DNA of 64,000 nucleotides, taken from Natrinema salifodinae (GTDB taxonomy: Archaea > Halobacteriota > Halobacteria > Halobacteriales > Natrialbaceae). The position numbers were made by a program, and so were the translations under genes. The stretch lies in assembly GCF_900110455.1 (NCBI RefSeq), contig NZ_FOIS01000004.1:124001-188000 (forward strand). The letters run 5' to 3'. The notes beneath the pieces are model-generated. The model was not told the DNA's origin, made no database searches, and saw nothing but the letters and a program-made list of their open reading frames with translations. This document shows, piece after piece, positions 34,619-43,516 of this stretch. How positions within the stretch are numbered: the stretch's first letter is position 1; the number at the start of each line of letters is the position of its first letter.

Positions 34619-35413
34619 TTACTCGTTGCGCGCGATCGTCAGATACCCCGTGTGACCCACGGGCGCGGTCGACGGCCGCGAACCGCGGTCGTCGAACTGC
34701 ATCTCGCGTTGGATCGTCTCGCGGGTGCGGACGTTCGCCAGGCCGACCTCGCGAGCGGTCTCCGCGACCTCGCGGGTCGACTCGACGAACGGGCTGTAGA
34801 CGGCGACGAAGCCGCCGTCGACGAGCAGTTCGGGCGCGTGCTCGACGACGTCGGGCGCGTCGCCAGTATCGAGGGTGAGCACGTCGAACGACGAGGGTTC
34901 GAGGCCATCGAGTTCCTCGAGAACGTCGCCGGTCCGGACGTCGACCGCGTCGCCGACACCGCCTAAGGCCATGTTCTCGCGGGCAACGTCTGCGAATTCC
35001 GCGTCGCGCTCGTAGGTCACGACCGAGGCGCCGGCCCGCGCCATCGAGGCCGCGAGCACGCCCGTCCCGGTGCCGGCGTCGAGCACGCGGTCGCCCCGCG
35101 CGATTCCCGTCTCGCCGATCACCAGACCGATGTCGCGGGGGACCATCGGCGCACCGGTGCGCTCGAAGTGATGGAAGAGGTCCGGGCCGCGCAGTCGGCG
35201 GACGTGGAATTCGTCGCCCAGATGCGTCTCGAGGGTGTCGCCTGGCTGGACGTCTTCGGGAACGTCGAGTACGCCGAGGTCGGTGCCCATCTCCTCGCCC
35301 GGTTCGACCAGGTACTCGCGGTCGCCGCGGACGAGCAGGACGGGGACGCGGTCGTCGCCGTTACCGTCGCTCTCGGCCCCGGATTCGTCGTCAGCGTTGT
35401 CGGCTCCGCTCAC
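34619..35413 (-). CDS. trmI: tRNA (adenine-N1)-methyltransferase TrmI
   Basis: 264 residues from GTG, 4 nt after the nac stop, so the two are likely co-translated. The SAM-binding loop is VLDAGTGTGVLAASMARAGASVVTYERD. The N-terminal beta-barrel region (VPVLLVRGDREYLVEPGEEMGTDLGVLD ... HVRRLRGPDLFHHFERTGAPMVPRDIGLVI) is the family's typical lead-in. Archaeal TrmI methylates A57 and A58 in the T-loop of tRNA. The C-terminal QFDDRGSRPSTAPVGHTGYLTIARN matches the family end. The frame upstream of the GTG runs inside nac and is rejected. An acidic stretch follows the start. Confidence 0.9.
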   Translation of the reverse strand: MSGADNADDESGAESDGNGDDRVPVLLVRGDREYLVEPGEEMGTDLGVLDVPEDVQPGDTLETHLGDEFHVRRLRGPDLFHHFERTGAPMVPRDIGLVIGETGIARGDRVLDAGTGTGVLAASMARAGASVVTYERDAEFADVARENMALGGVGDAVDVRTGDVLEELDGLEPSSFDVLTLDTGDAPDVVEHAPELLVDGGFVAVYSPFVESTREVAETAREVGLANVRTRETIQREMQFDDRGSRPSTAPVGHTGYLTIARNE

Positions 35414-35417
35414 GGCG

Positions 35418-35807
35418 TCACTCGAGGGTTTCGACCGCGGCGGCGAGGTCGCCGTCGTTCTCCTCGAGGGCCGCGCGGGCCTCGTCTTCGCTGACGCCAG
35501 CCCGCGTGGCGACGAGTTCGACGTCCCCGTCGGGGATCTCGGGTTCGGCCTCGGCGCCGGCATCGGCATCGGTACCGGCGTCGCCGCCGGCCGCACCGGA
35601 CTCGACCTGTTCCGGCGAGCCGATGATCTGGTAGGTCTCCTGGCCGCGAGCGTCCATCTTGGTGACCTCGGCGTCGTCGAACACGAGGTCGTACTCGTCG
35701 GTCCGAATGATGACCTCCTCGGCGTCGACGTCCTCGACGTCGATGCCCATCTGCTTCATCATCTGTTCCATCTTGCGCGGATTGAGTCCACCGCCTCCTC
35801 CGAACAT
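35418..35807 (-). CDS. nac: Nascent polypeptide-associated complex protein (NAC)
   Basis: 129 residues. [63 protein letters not shown] is the NAC core, which forms a homodimeric barrel that binds ribosomes. A Gly/Ala/Asp/Glu linker leads to a C-terminal UBA domain ([34 protein letters not shown]). The ATG at 35807 is preferred over a GTG three codons upstream. NAC binds nascent chains at the ribosome exit. Operon with trmI. Confidence 0.93.
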   Translation of the reverse strand: MFGGGGGLNPRKMEQMMKQMGIDVEDVDAEEVIIRTDEYDLVFDDAEVTKMDARGQETYQIIGSPEQVESGAAGGDAGTDADAGAEAEPEIPDGDVELVATRAGVSEDEARAALEENDGDLAAAVETLE

Positions 35808-35918
35808 ACTCGCCACGTCGCCTCGGGCGCCCTTTTACTTTGTCGTTCGGCCCAGGCGGGTCGAGCGCCCGCGCTCCGACCGACGTTTTCAATCGCATTC
35901 GCCGCCACGTGCGACGTG

Positions 35919-36602
35919 ATGGCCGACGACCGCGAATCCGAACCCGAACCCGAATCCGAATCCGAATCCGAACTCGGACTCGAACTCGAACGCCTGGTGG
36001 AACTGCTCGCACTGAAAGACGAGCGGCGGACGGGGTGGGACCTCCGCGGGATTGAGGAGCCGGAGTCGGTCGCGGCCCACACCTGGGGCGTGGCGACGCT
36101 GTGTCTGTTCTACGCCGACCGGGCCGGCGAGGACGTCGATCGCGACCGGGCGGTGGCGATGGCGCTGGTCCACGACCTCGCGGAGGCGCGCACGGGGGAC
36201 ATCGCGACTCGGGCGGAAGACGGAAAACAGCGCGTCTCCGGCGAGGAAAAGGAGGCGTTGGAACGAAGCGCAATTACAGACCTCCTGAAACCGTTTGCGG
36301 ATCGCGACGGCGACCGCAGCGACTATCTGGCGCTGTGGGAGGAGTACGAAGCCCGCGAGACGCCCACCGCGCGGTTCGTCAAGGACATGGACCTGATCGA
36401 CAACTGCCTTCAGGCGCTCGCGTACGAACGCGGCGATCGGTACGACGAGACCGACGCGAACGACGCCTTCACGCAGTACGAGAACCTCGATGAGTTCTTC
36501 GCCACGGCCGCACCCCGCGTTCGGACGACGGTCGGCGAGGACCTGTTTGCGGCGATCAAAGCGCGATACGAGCGGGCGATCGGCAGGGACTGCCAGTTGT
36601 AG
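35919..36602 (+). CDS. HD-domain 5'-nucleotidase-like phosphohydrolase
   Basis: 227 residues. After an acidic repeat near the start (EPEPESESESELGLELE) the HD domain shows AHTWGVATLCLFY, LVHDLAEARTGDIAT and the later FVKDMDLIDNCLQA. The His, His-Asp and Asp ligands of an HD metal site are present. The order of motifs matches the YfbR/HDDC2-like deoxynucleotidase group. The N-terminal low-complexity run comes from a hexanucleotide-like repeat in the DNA. Divergent from nac with a 111-bp gap. Substrate not determined. Confidence 0.82.
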   Translation: MADDRESEPEPESESESELGLELERLVELLALKDERRTGWDLRGIEEPESVAAHTWGVATLCLFYADRAGEDVDRDRAVAMALVHDLAEARTGDIATRAEDGKQRVSGEEKEALERSAITDLLKPFADRDGDRSDYLALWEEYEARETPTARFVKDMDLIDNCLQALAYERGDRYDETDANDAFTQYENLDEFFATAAPRVRTTVGEDLFAAIKARYERAIGRDCQL

Positions 36603-36629
36603 TTGTAGCCGGCGTTCAGGGTTCGGTTC

Positions 36630-37118
36630 TCAGCCGTCAGCGGGCGCACCCTCCCGCACGTTCACGGCCATTCCGGTGTCGAAGTCCGCAATCGCGCCCG
36701 CGGCGAGTTGGGCCGTCCCGACCGCGAGCAACTCGCCGCGCTCGTGGACGATCAGGACCTCGTCGCCTGGCCGGATCTCCGCGCCGGCCTCGAGGACAAA
36801 CTTCGCGAAGACGTTCTTCTCGTCGCGGACGAACGGTTCGCTTTCGTCATCGACGACGACGCGATAGGCGGGGTGGTCGAGCGCGGCGTCGAGCCGACGC
36901 CCGCCCTCGAGGCCGAGCGTAAAGCGGCCGTCGGTCCCGAAGGAGACGATCCGGCCCCGCTCGGCGAGGATCTGCTGGGGACGGCCCGAGGTGGTCCGTT
37001 TGATCGTCAGCGATTCGTCGGGCGGGAACAGCGCCGCGCCAGCACCCGCGCCGAACTGGTAGTCCGCGATGGTCCGGAGCTCCGGCAGGCCCGCGCTCCC
37101 GTTAGTCGGGTCACTCAT
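36630..37118 (-). CDS. PUA-domain RNA-binding protein
   Basis: 162 residues. The C-terminal half is a PUA domain (NVFAKFVLEAGAEIRPGDEVLIVHERGELLAVGTAQLAAGAI, then MAVNVREG), a beta-barrel that binds structured RNA and is found in archaeosine and pseudouridine enzymes. The N-terminal part (LPELRTIADYQFGAGAGAALFP ... LTIKRTTSGRPQQIL) is the conserved lead-in of a stand-alone archaeal PUA family. No catalytic domain is attached, so it may be a partner or RNA chaperone. ATG at 37118 selected. Confidence 0.82.
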   Translation of the reverse strand: MSDPTNGSAGLPELRTIADYQFGAGAGAALFPPDESLTIKRTTSGRPQQILAERGRIVSFGTDGRFTLGLEGGRRLDAALDHPAYRVVVDDESEPFVRDEKNVFAKFVLEAGAEIRPGDEVLIVHERGELLAVGTAQLAAGAIADFDTGMAVNVREGAPADG

Positions 37119-37299
37119 CGGTCGGGGTTTGACGCGCCGAGTCGAAAGCCCTTCGACCTGCCATCGGGCGCCGACGGTCGGCGGCGAGAACAACGCGCGG
37201 CCCGTACGGACTATCACGCGGCCACGACGATACGTCGCGGTAATAACCACAACGAGATAGAGACTGTTATAATAGTCGGTGCAATACTATCGGCACCGT

Positions 37300-37476
37300 A
37301 TGGACGTCACGCAAATCGGTCTCGGGGCTGGCCTGCTCGTCCTCGGTACCTTGACCCTGGCCGGGCCTGCCACGATCGTTTCGGGGCCGTTTACGTACCT
37401 CTTGTCGGGGGCGACGCTACTCGTGACGGGATACGCGCTGTTGCTCGGACTCTGGAAGAACCAGAACCCGAACTAA
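37300..37476 (+). CDS. Small two-helix membrane protein
   Basis: 58 residues. Two transmembrane helices (IGLGAGLLVLGTLTLAGPATI and FTYLLSGATLLVTGYALLLGLW) joined by a short VSGP turn, with a polar KNQNPN tail. The ATG at 37300 is preceded by a T/A-rich promoter-like region (GTTATAATAG near 37268). No family is recognised. It is divergent from the PUA gene. Confidence 0.55.
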   Translation: MDVTQIGLGAGLLVLGTLTLAGPATIVSGPFTYLLSGATLLVTGYALLLGLWKNQNPN

Positions 37477-37569
37477 GAGTGGAGTCGGCTCGCGGTCGTC
37501 CGCCTGCGTCGCCGTTTTCGGTCGTCGATCCCGGCTGCGCGAGTACTGATGCTTACTGGCGTCGCGGTC

Positions 37570-38067
37570 TTACAGCAGGAACGTCTCGTGGCGCTCGCCG
37601 AGGTCGAGGAAGGAGTCGGCCTCTTCGACGAGTTCCTCGGCCGTCGAGGACTCGAAGGCCATCACTTCGACGCGGACGCCCTCGTGGCGCAGGTGCGAGC
37701 AGAGCCGCGAAAAGTCGCCGTCGCCCGTACAGAGGACGATCGTGTCGACGTGATTCGCGAGCGTCACCGCGTCGAGGCTCATGCCGACGTCCCAGTCGGC
37801 CTTCTTGGTCCCGTCGGAGAAGGTCTTGATGTCCTTGATCTTCGGCTCGAAGCCGATATCGACCAACGCCTCGAAGAAGCTCTCTTCTTCCGGTGCGTCC
37901 GCGCGAATGACGTAGGCGATCGCGCGGGTAAGCTGGCGATCCTGGACGGCCTTATCGAGCAGCGCGGAGTAGTCGATGTTGCGGCTGTGGAGGCTCTGTG
38001 CGGTGTGATAGAGGTTCTGGGCGTCGACGAGGACGGCGACGCGCTGGCCGGGATGAATTTCGGTCAC
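37570..38067 (-). CDS. NYN-domain (LabA/DUF88-like) putative RNase
   Basis: 165 residues from the GTG giving MTEIHPGQRVAVLVDAQNLY. PIN/NYN acidic positions are visible: VLVDAQNLYH, KKADWDVGMSLDAV and VLCTGDGDFSRLCSHLR. The LabA-like NYN fold is a metal-dependent ribonuclease-type domain. An earlier GTG at 38082 is also possible and adds five residues. The last strand VEVMAFESSTAEELVEEADSFLDL completes the domain. RNA substrate unknown. Confidence 0.85.
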   Translation of the reverse strand: MTEIHPGQRVAVLVDAQNLYHTAQSLHSRNIDYSALLDKAVQDRQLTRAIAYVIRADAPEEESFFEALVDIGFEPKIKDIKTFSDGTKKADWDVGMSLDAVTLANHVDTIVLCTGDGDFSRLCSHLRHEGVRVEVMAFESSTAEELVEEADSFLDLGERHETFLL

Positions 38068-38182
38068 GTCTCGAAGCGTCACGGGCGAACGTAAAAAATC
38101 GCGTCGGTCGACCGGTCGGCGCCTCCGGGAGCGGCCAGCGGTCTCCGGAAGCGGTCAACGGTCTGCAATCGAAGCCCGCGGC

Positions 38183-39007
38183 TTAGCTCCGGAGCTTCTG
38201 AATCCGCTTTTCGGTCGGCGGGTGCGTCGCGAACAGCTTCTGAAGCAGGGAGCGGTCGGCGTTGAAGATACACAGCGCGCTGACGCTGTCGTCGACTTTC
38301 GATTCGCGGCCCTGAGCGCCCTGGGAAATCTTCTCCAGCGCGCGGGCGAGCGGGTCGCCGCTGCCGATGTACTGGCGGGCATCGTCGTCGGCGACGTACT
38401 CGCGGTACCGCGAGATGGCGAGCACGAAGACCATCACGAGCATCTGGGCGATGTTCGAGATCATCATGCCGACGAAGATGCTGCCGATGTTGCGGTCGTC
38501 GCCCATCATGTAGATCATGTAGGCGACCCAGCCGACCATCATCCCGATGGACTGGCCCAGCACCATCGTGACGACGTCGCGGTTCTTGATGTGGGCCAAC
38601 TCGTGGGCGATGACGCCCTCGAGTTCGTCCCGCTGAAGCAGCCGGATGAGCTCTGTCGAGACGACGACGATGCCGTTGCCCTTCCGGCCGGTCGCGAAGG
38701 CGTTCGGCACGCCCATGTCCATGACCATCAGTTTGGGCTTGTCGATGCCCATGTCCCGGCAGAGCGACTCGGTCATCTGATGAACGTCCCGGTACTGGCC
38801 CTCCTCGGGCATCTCCTCCGCACCCCTGGTCGCGGACCAGGTGCCGATCTTGTACTGGATGAACGGCAGCGCGATCAGCCCGAGCAGGACCAGCGGCCAG
38901 GCGCCGGTCCCGAACATCGCCAGGCCGAAGGCGCCGACGAACATGTAGAAGGCGAATAGGATCGAGCCGACGATCGCCATCCGCACTTTTAGTCCGAAAT
39001 CTGTCAT
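38183..39007 (-). CDS. htpX: HtpX-like M48 zinc metalloprotease
   Basis: 274 residues. The zinc site HELAH is in VIAHELAHIKNRDVVTM and the third ligand Glu is in REYVADDDA. Two N-terminal membrane helices (AIVGSILFAFYMFVGAFGLAMF and WPLVLLGLIALPFIQY) and two further ones after the HELAH motif anchor the protease. NAFATGRKGNGIVVVST is a typical HtpX strand. It degrades misfolded membrane proteins in bacteria; archaeal forms are assumed similar. Ends 115 bp before the NYN gene on the same strand. Confidence 0.92.
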   Translation of the reverse strand: MTDFGLKVRMAIVGSILFAFYMFVGAFGLAMFGTGAWPLVLLGLIALPFIQYKIGTWSATRGAEEMPEEGQYRDVHQMTESLCRDMGIDKPKLMVMDMGVPNAFATGRKGNGIVVVSTELIRLLQRDELEGVIAHELAHIKNRDVVTMVLGQSIGMMVGWVAYMIYMMGDDRNIGSIFVGMMISNIAQMLVMVFVLAISRYREYVADDDARQYIGSGDPLARALEKISQGAQGRESKVDDSVSALCIFNADRSLLQKLFATHPPTEKRIQKLRS

Positions 39008-39364
39008 GGTAACCGGTAAGTCGTCGTCCGGGATAAATTTCGCGGAATTTCATGCGATCGACTAGCACAACTTGGCCGACCGGTTCGATAGAAGACACAA
39101 CGGATAAGTCGGTTCGGTACCGTTGCACGGACATGCGTCGCGTCGCTCGTCCGACCGCTGGTTCCGTCGCGAGCGGCGTCTGCCCTCGTTTTACTAAACG
39201 CAAACGTGCGTGAGAGTGCTCGCGGCGGGCGTGGCACCCCCGTCCCGGGCACGGTTCGACCGCGCACGGCCGTCACCGATTACCGACCACCTGCGGCCGA
39301 TCGGAACCGACACACCCTACCGATCGGAGCCTGACACACGACCCATAGAACCCACCAATCGACC
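39008..39364. other. Divergent htpX/dapA intergenic region
   Basis: 357 bp without a gene. It holds an A/T-rich promoter-like CGTTTTACTAAACG near 39188 and, just upstream of dapA, two near-identical direct repeats (39297-39315 and 39320-39339). No known riboswitch was recognised. Confidence 0.5.
39297..39339 (+). repeat. Tandem direct repeat upstream of dapA
   Basis: CCGATCGGAACCGACACAC and CCGATCGGAGCCTGACACAC start 23 bp apart, about two helical turns, and differ by one substitution and one inserted base. Each contains the palindrome CCGATCGG. They end 25 bp before the dapA ATG, a position suited to a regulator of lysine biosynthesis or to leader function. Confidence 0.5.
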
Positions 39365-40288
39365 ATGACAGACATCGACCTTTCGGGCGTCTTCCCGGCG
39401 ATGTGTACGCCCTTCGACGAGGACGAACGGATCGACTTCGAAACACTCCAGCGAGATGCCCAGCGGCTCGAGACCGCGGGCGTCGACGGGCTCGTCCCCG
39501 TCGGCTCGACCGGCGAATCGGCGACGCTGACCCACGACGAGCACGTCCGCGTCGTCGAGGCGGTCATCGAGGCCGTCGACGACGTCCCCGTCATCGCGGG
39601 CACCGGCTCGAACAACACCCGCGAGGCGCTCGAACTCTCGGAGCGGGCCGCCGACGCCGGCGCCGACGGCCTGTTGCTCATCTCGCCGTACTACAACAAG
39701 CCCGAACAGCGGGGGCTGATCGAGCACTACCGGACGATCGCCGACGCCGTTGACCTCCCGCAGATCGTCTACAACGTCCCCTCGCGGACGGGCCGGAACA
39801 TCGAGCCCGACACCGCCGCCGAACTGGCGCGCCACGAGAACATCACGGGCTTCAAGGCCGCCAGCGGCGATCTGGGCCAGATCGGCGAGATCGTCGAGCG
39901 CACGGCCGACGAGGACTTCGCGGTCCTCTCGGGCGACGATGCGCTCACGCTGCCGATCCTCTCGGTCGGCGGCTCCGGGACGATCAGCGTCGCGGCGAAC
40001 ATCGAACCCGAGCGGACCTGCGCGATGGTCGGCGCGGCGCTGGACGGCGACTACGAGCGCGCCCGCGGGATCCACCACGAACTCGGCCCGCTGTTCCGCG
40101 AACTGTTCGTCGAGACCAACCCGATCCCGGTCAAGGAAGCGATGGCAATCCGCGGCTACGGACCCGCCAGGCTGCGCTCGCCGCTGACCAGACTCGCCGA
40201 GGAATACCGCGACGACCTCGAGGCCGTCCTCGACGACCTCGAGCGCGAGCGGACGGAAGTCGCCGACGCGACGGAGGGCGATCGATGA
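39365..40288 (+). CDS. dapA: 4-hydroxy-tetrahydrodipicolinate synthase
   Basis: 307 residues. The class I aldolase signature GVFPAMCTPFDEDERIDF, GLVPVGSTGESATLTHDEH, the Tyr-bearing SPYYNKPEQRG and the Schiff-base Lys in ITGFKAASGD are all present. It condenses pyruvate and aspartate semialdehyde at the start of the diaminopimelate branch of lysine synthesis. It overlaps dapB by 4 bp (ATGA) in a dapA-dapB-dapD operon. The DHDPS/NAL family also includes other aldolases; the operon fixes the role. Confidence 0.95.
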   Translation: MTDIDLSGVFPAMCTPFDEDERIDFETLQRDAQRLETAGVDGLVPVGSTGESATLTHDEHVRVVEAVIEAVDDVPVIAGTGSNNTREALELSERAADAGADGLLLISPYYNKPEQRGLIEHYRTIADAVDLPQIVYNVPSRTGRNIEPDTAAELARHENITGFKAASGDLGQIGEIVERTADEDFAVLSGDDALTLPILSVGGSGTISVAANIEPERTCAMVGAALDGDYERARGIHHELGPLFRELFVETNPIPVKEAMAIRGYGPARLRSPLTRLAEEYRDDLEAVLDDLERERTEVADATEGDR

Positions 40289-41052
40289 CGGTCCGGCTGG
40301 GCGTCACCGGCGCGACCGGCCGCATGGGCTGGGAAGTGCTCGCCGCCGCGACCGATCGGGCGGACTGCGAGGTCGTTTTCGCGGTCAACCGCGAGCCGGA
40401 CGGCGAGACCGTCGCAGACGTCGAGATCGAGCCCGCAGCTGAGTTCGACGCGCTGGTCGTCGACCGCGAACCGAGTGCGGTGATCGACTTCACCGGGCCG
40501 GAGTCCGCCGTCGACTACGTCGAAGCCTGCGCCGACGCCGACGTTCCGTTCGTCACCGGCACGACCGGATTTGACGACGACCAGCGCGGGGCGCTCGAGG
40601 CCGCCAGCGAGGAGATTCCCGTGCTCCACGCGCCAAACTTCGCCCGCGGCGTCCAGGCGCTCGTGAACGTCGTCGGCGAGGCGGTGCAGAATCTTCCGGG
40701 GTACGACGTCGAACTGGTCGAGACCCACCACAACGCCAAGCGCGACGCCCCCAGCGGCACCGCCAACCGGCTGCTCGAGGAGATCGAAGCGAACGGCGAC
40801 TTCGGCGAGCGCACGCACGGCCGCGAGGGCGAGGCCCCCCGCGAGGAAAGTGAGATCGGCGTCCACGCGCTGCGCGCGGGCGACATCACGGGTGAACACG
40901 AGATCGTCCTCGCGGGCAACCACGAGGAGGTCCGGCTCACCCACCGCGCGGAGGACCGCGGCGTCTTCGCCGCCGGCGCGGTCGACGCCGCGACGTGGAT
41001 CGCTGGACAAAAGGCGGGTTGGTACGACTTCGCGGACGTGATCAGCGAATGA
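40285..41052 (+). CDS. dapB: 4-hydroxy-tetrahydrodipicolinate reductase
   Basis: 255 residues. The NAD(P)-binding loop VTGATGRMGWEV is at the N-terminus and the signature ETHHNAKRDAPSGTA with the catalytic His/Lys is near residue 150. DFTGPE and TGTTGFDD are the other conserved segments. It reduces the DapA product to tetrahydrodipicolinate. Coupled on both sides by 4-bp overlaps. Confidence 0.95.
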   Translation: MTVRLGVTGATGRMGWEVLAAATDRADCEVVFAVNREPDGETVADVEIEPAAEFDALVVDREPSAVIDFTGPESAVDYVEACADADVPFVTGTTGFDDDQRGALEAASEEIPVLHAPNFARGVQALVNVVGEAVQNLPGYDVELVETHHNAKRDAPSGTANRLLEEIEANGDFGERTHGREGEAPREESEIGVHALRAGDITGEHEIVLAGNHEEVRLTHRAEDRGVFAAGAVDAATWIAGQKAGWYDFADVISE

Positions 41053-41930
41053 GCGCACTCGAGAGCGAAATCGGCGAGCTGTGGGAGCGCAAGCAGAACG
41101 GTGACGTCAGCGCGGCGACGGCGGGCGAAGACGAGTTCGCCACCCTCGAAGCCTTCCTCGAGGCCCTCGAGGACGGCGAGATCCGCGCCGCCGAGAAGCG
41201 CGGCAGCGCCGAGCAGAGCTCGGCTGGCTCCCGGACGTCGTCCGGGAACGACGAGTGGGTGGTCAACGAGTGGGTCAAGCAGGGCATCCTGCTGAACTTC
41301 GGCCTGCGGGAGAACCAGGCGTACGACTACGGCGGCGTCGACCACTACGACGTGCTGCCGCTGCGCGAGACCGAGGATCTCGGCGCCCGCGGAACCCGGA
41401 ACACGCCCGACGGGACGACGATCCGCCGCGGGGCCTACCTCGGCTCGGACTGCATCATGATGAGCCCGAGCTTCGTCAACATCGGCGCTCACGTCGGCGA
41501 CGGCACGCTCGTCGACTCCTGTGACACGGTCGGCTCCTGCGCCCAGATCGGCGAGAACGTCAAGCTCGGCGCGAACACCCTCATCGGCGGCGTGCTCGAA
41601 CCCGTCGAGAACGCGCCGGTCATCGTCGAAGACAACGTCTCGCTGGGCGCCGGCTGTCGGGTCACCAGCGGCTTCGTCGTCGGCGAGAACAGCGTCGTCG
41701 GCGAAAACACGCTCCTGACGCCCCGAATTCCGGTCTACGACCTCGTCGAGGAAGAAGTACTGTACGGCGAACTGCCAGCGAACCGCCGCGCATTTACCCG
41801 CTTCGTCGAGTCCTCGGTCAGCGACCACGACCTCTTCGAGGGCGGCGCCTACAAGCCCGCCGTCGTCGCGACCGACCTCGAGACGGAGACCCTCGAGGCG
41901 ACCGAGCGCGAGGACGCGCTACGGGAGTAA
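41049..41930 (+). CDS. dapD: Tetrahydrodipicolinate N-succinyltransferase
   Basis: 293 residues. The left-handed beta-helix hexapeptide region runs from about residue 125 (RRGAYLGSDCIMMSPSFVNIGAHVGDGTLVDSCDTVGSCAQIGENVKLGANTLIGGVLEP). This is the fold of DapD acyltransferases, which succinylate tetrahydrodipicolinate. An upstream helical domain (MSALESEIGELWERKQNG) contains a Ser/Gly-rich linker. It shows that lysine is made by the succinylase branch. It starts inside the dapB stop (ATGA). Confidence 0.92.
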   Translation: MSALESEIGELWERKQNGDVSAATAGEDEFATLEAFLEALEDGEIRAAEKRGSAEQSSAGSRTSSGNDEWVVNEWVKQGILLNFGLRENQAYDYGGVDHYDVLPLRETEDLGARGTRNTPDGTTIRRGAYLGSDCIMMSPSFVNIGAHVGDGTLVDSCDTVGSCAQIGENVKLGANTLIGGVLEPVENAPVIVEDNVSLGAGCRVTSGFVVGENSVVGENTLLTPRIPVYDLVEEEVLYGELPANRRAFTRFVESSVSDHDLFEGGAYKPAVVATDLETETLEATEREDALRE

Positions 41931-42120
41931 GCGGCTCGGTTTTCGCGTTCGTATTTTCGCTATCCGCGGGGATCGTCCTCGCCGTCGGTCACCTCGATTT
42001 ACTTCGAGAGGCGTCCGAGCGACTGACCGCGAGGCGGGCGGCGGACGAACCGGCGGATCGAACGGCAGGAATGCGGCGGAACCCAAACGCTTGAATTCTC
42101 GCGGTCGCTTTAGAGAGACA

Positions 42121-43443
42121 ATGACTGACCTCGCGGAGTCGCCGGCCGTTCGCCGGCTCGCGGACTGGGATCCGGCCGACCTCCAGTCGCTCGTCGGCGA
42201 GTACGGCTCGCCGCTGTACGTCCTCGATCTCGAGCGCGTCCGACAGAACTATCGACGGCTCGAGGCCGCCTTTCCCGATGCGGAGATCCTCTATGCGGTG
42301 AAAGCGAACGCGCTGGGTGACGTTCTTACGACGCTACGCGAAGCAGGCGCCGGCCTCGAATGCGCCTCCGCCGGCGAAGTGAAACGGGCGCTCGACGCCG
42401 GGGCCTCGGGCGACGAGGTCCACTACACCGCGGTCAACCCGCCCGCCCGCGACCTCGACTGGCTCGTCGACGCCTGGCGGGATCATCCGGACCTGACGGT
42501 CACCGCCGGCTCCGAGGACACGATCGATCGCCTGGCCGACCGTGGCTACAACGGGCGGCTCTGTCTCCGGGTCAATCCGGGGATCGGCGCGGGCCACCAC
42601 GAGAAGGTGCGGACGGGTGCGGCCGCGAAGTTCGGCGTGCCGGCCGAGCGGGCGGTCGAGGTGCTCGCGAACGCCGCCGACCGCGGCTTCGACGTCGTCG
42701 GGATCCACGCCCACGTCGGCTCCGGGGTCTCGAGCGACCAGCTCGACGCCCACCGGGAGTTCGTCGCGCGGATGGGCGATCTGGCGCGAGACGTAAGCGA
42801 GGCACTCGGCGGAAGTGGCCTCGAGTTCGTCGACGTCGGCGGCGGCTTCGGCGTGCCCTACCGGGAAGACGAGGAGCCGCTGGAGCTGGGGAGCGTCGCC
42901 GACGCGACCCGCGAGGCGCTCGGCGAGCTGGACGCGCGACTGACGATCGAACCAGGCCGGTACTTCGTGGCGGACGCGGGCGTGCTCCTGACTGCGGTCA
43001 ACACCGTCAAGGCAGCCCGCGAGACGACCGTCGTGGGCGTCGACGCGGGGATGACGACGCTGCTCCGGCCCGCGATGTACGACGCGTATCACCCGATCCG
43101 GAACGTGACCGTCGACGCGGCGGCCGCGAACGGCGACGACGGTAGCGAACGAGAGCGGCTCCCGCAGACCGTCGCCGGTCCCATCTGCGAGAGCGGCGAC
43201 GTCTTCTGTTCGGACCGCGAACTCCCGAAAAGCGAGCGGGGAGACGTCCTCGCGATCGGCAACGCGGGCGCCTACGGCTACGAGATGGCGAACCAGTACA
43301 ACTCCCGGCCCCGGCCCGCGTCGGTCGTCGTCGACGGCAACGCGGTTTGGGTCTCGCGACAGCGGGAGGATGTCGAAGACGTGATACGTCCGGAGCGGGC
43401 GGCGAGCGACGGATTGAAGACGACACCGCCCCGAGGAGAGTGA
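42121..43443 (+). CDS. lysA: Diaminopimelate decarboxylase
   Basis: 440 residues. The PLP lysine is in EILYAVKANALGDVLT (about residue 62). The family signatures GLECASAGEVKRAL, HAHVGSGV, DVGGGFGVPY and the active-site Cys in ICESGDVF are present. Alanine-racemase-type fold III. It removes the terminal carboxylate of meso-diaminopimelate to give L-lysine. The ATG at 42121 is preferred over one ten codons upstream. It follows dapD after 190 bp and precedes dapF after 73 bp. Confidence 0.95.
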   Translation: MTDLAESPAVRRLADWDPADLQSLVGEYGSPLYVLDLERVRQNYRRLEAAFPDAEILYAVKANALGDVLTTLREAGAGLECASAGEVKRALDAGASGDEVHYTAVNPPARDLDWLVDAWRDHPDLTVTAGSEDTIDRLADRGYNGRLCLRVNPGIGAGHHEKVRTGAAAKFGVPAERAVEVLANAADRGFDVVGIHAHVGSGVSSDQLDAHREFVARMGDLARDVSEALGGSGLEFVDVGGGFGVPYREDEEPLELGSVADATREALGELDARLTIEPGRYFVADAGVLLTAVNTVKAARETTVVGVDAGMTTLLRPAMYDAYHPIRNVTVDAAAANGDDGSERERLPQTVAGPICESGDVFCSDRELPKSERGDVLAIGNAGAYGYEMANQYNSRPRPASVVVDGNAVWVSRQREDVEDVIRPERAASDGLKTTPPRGE

Positions 43444-43516
43444 CACGACGACCCGTGGTCGCCGGTCGCGGACATCCCCGACGGCGACCGCGAGTGCACA
43501 CACCACTGATCGCACG

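Noticed and set aside
39180-39364. Lysine riboswitch in the dapA leader
   Set aside because: The known lysine aptamer has a five-helix junction with conserved core bases that are not visible here, and the direct repeats look more like DNA-binding sites.
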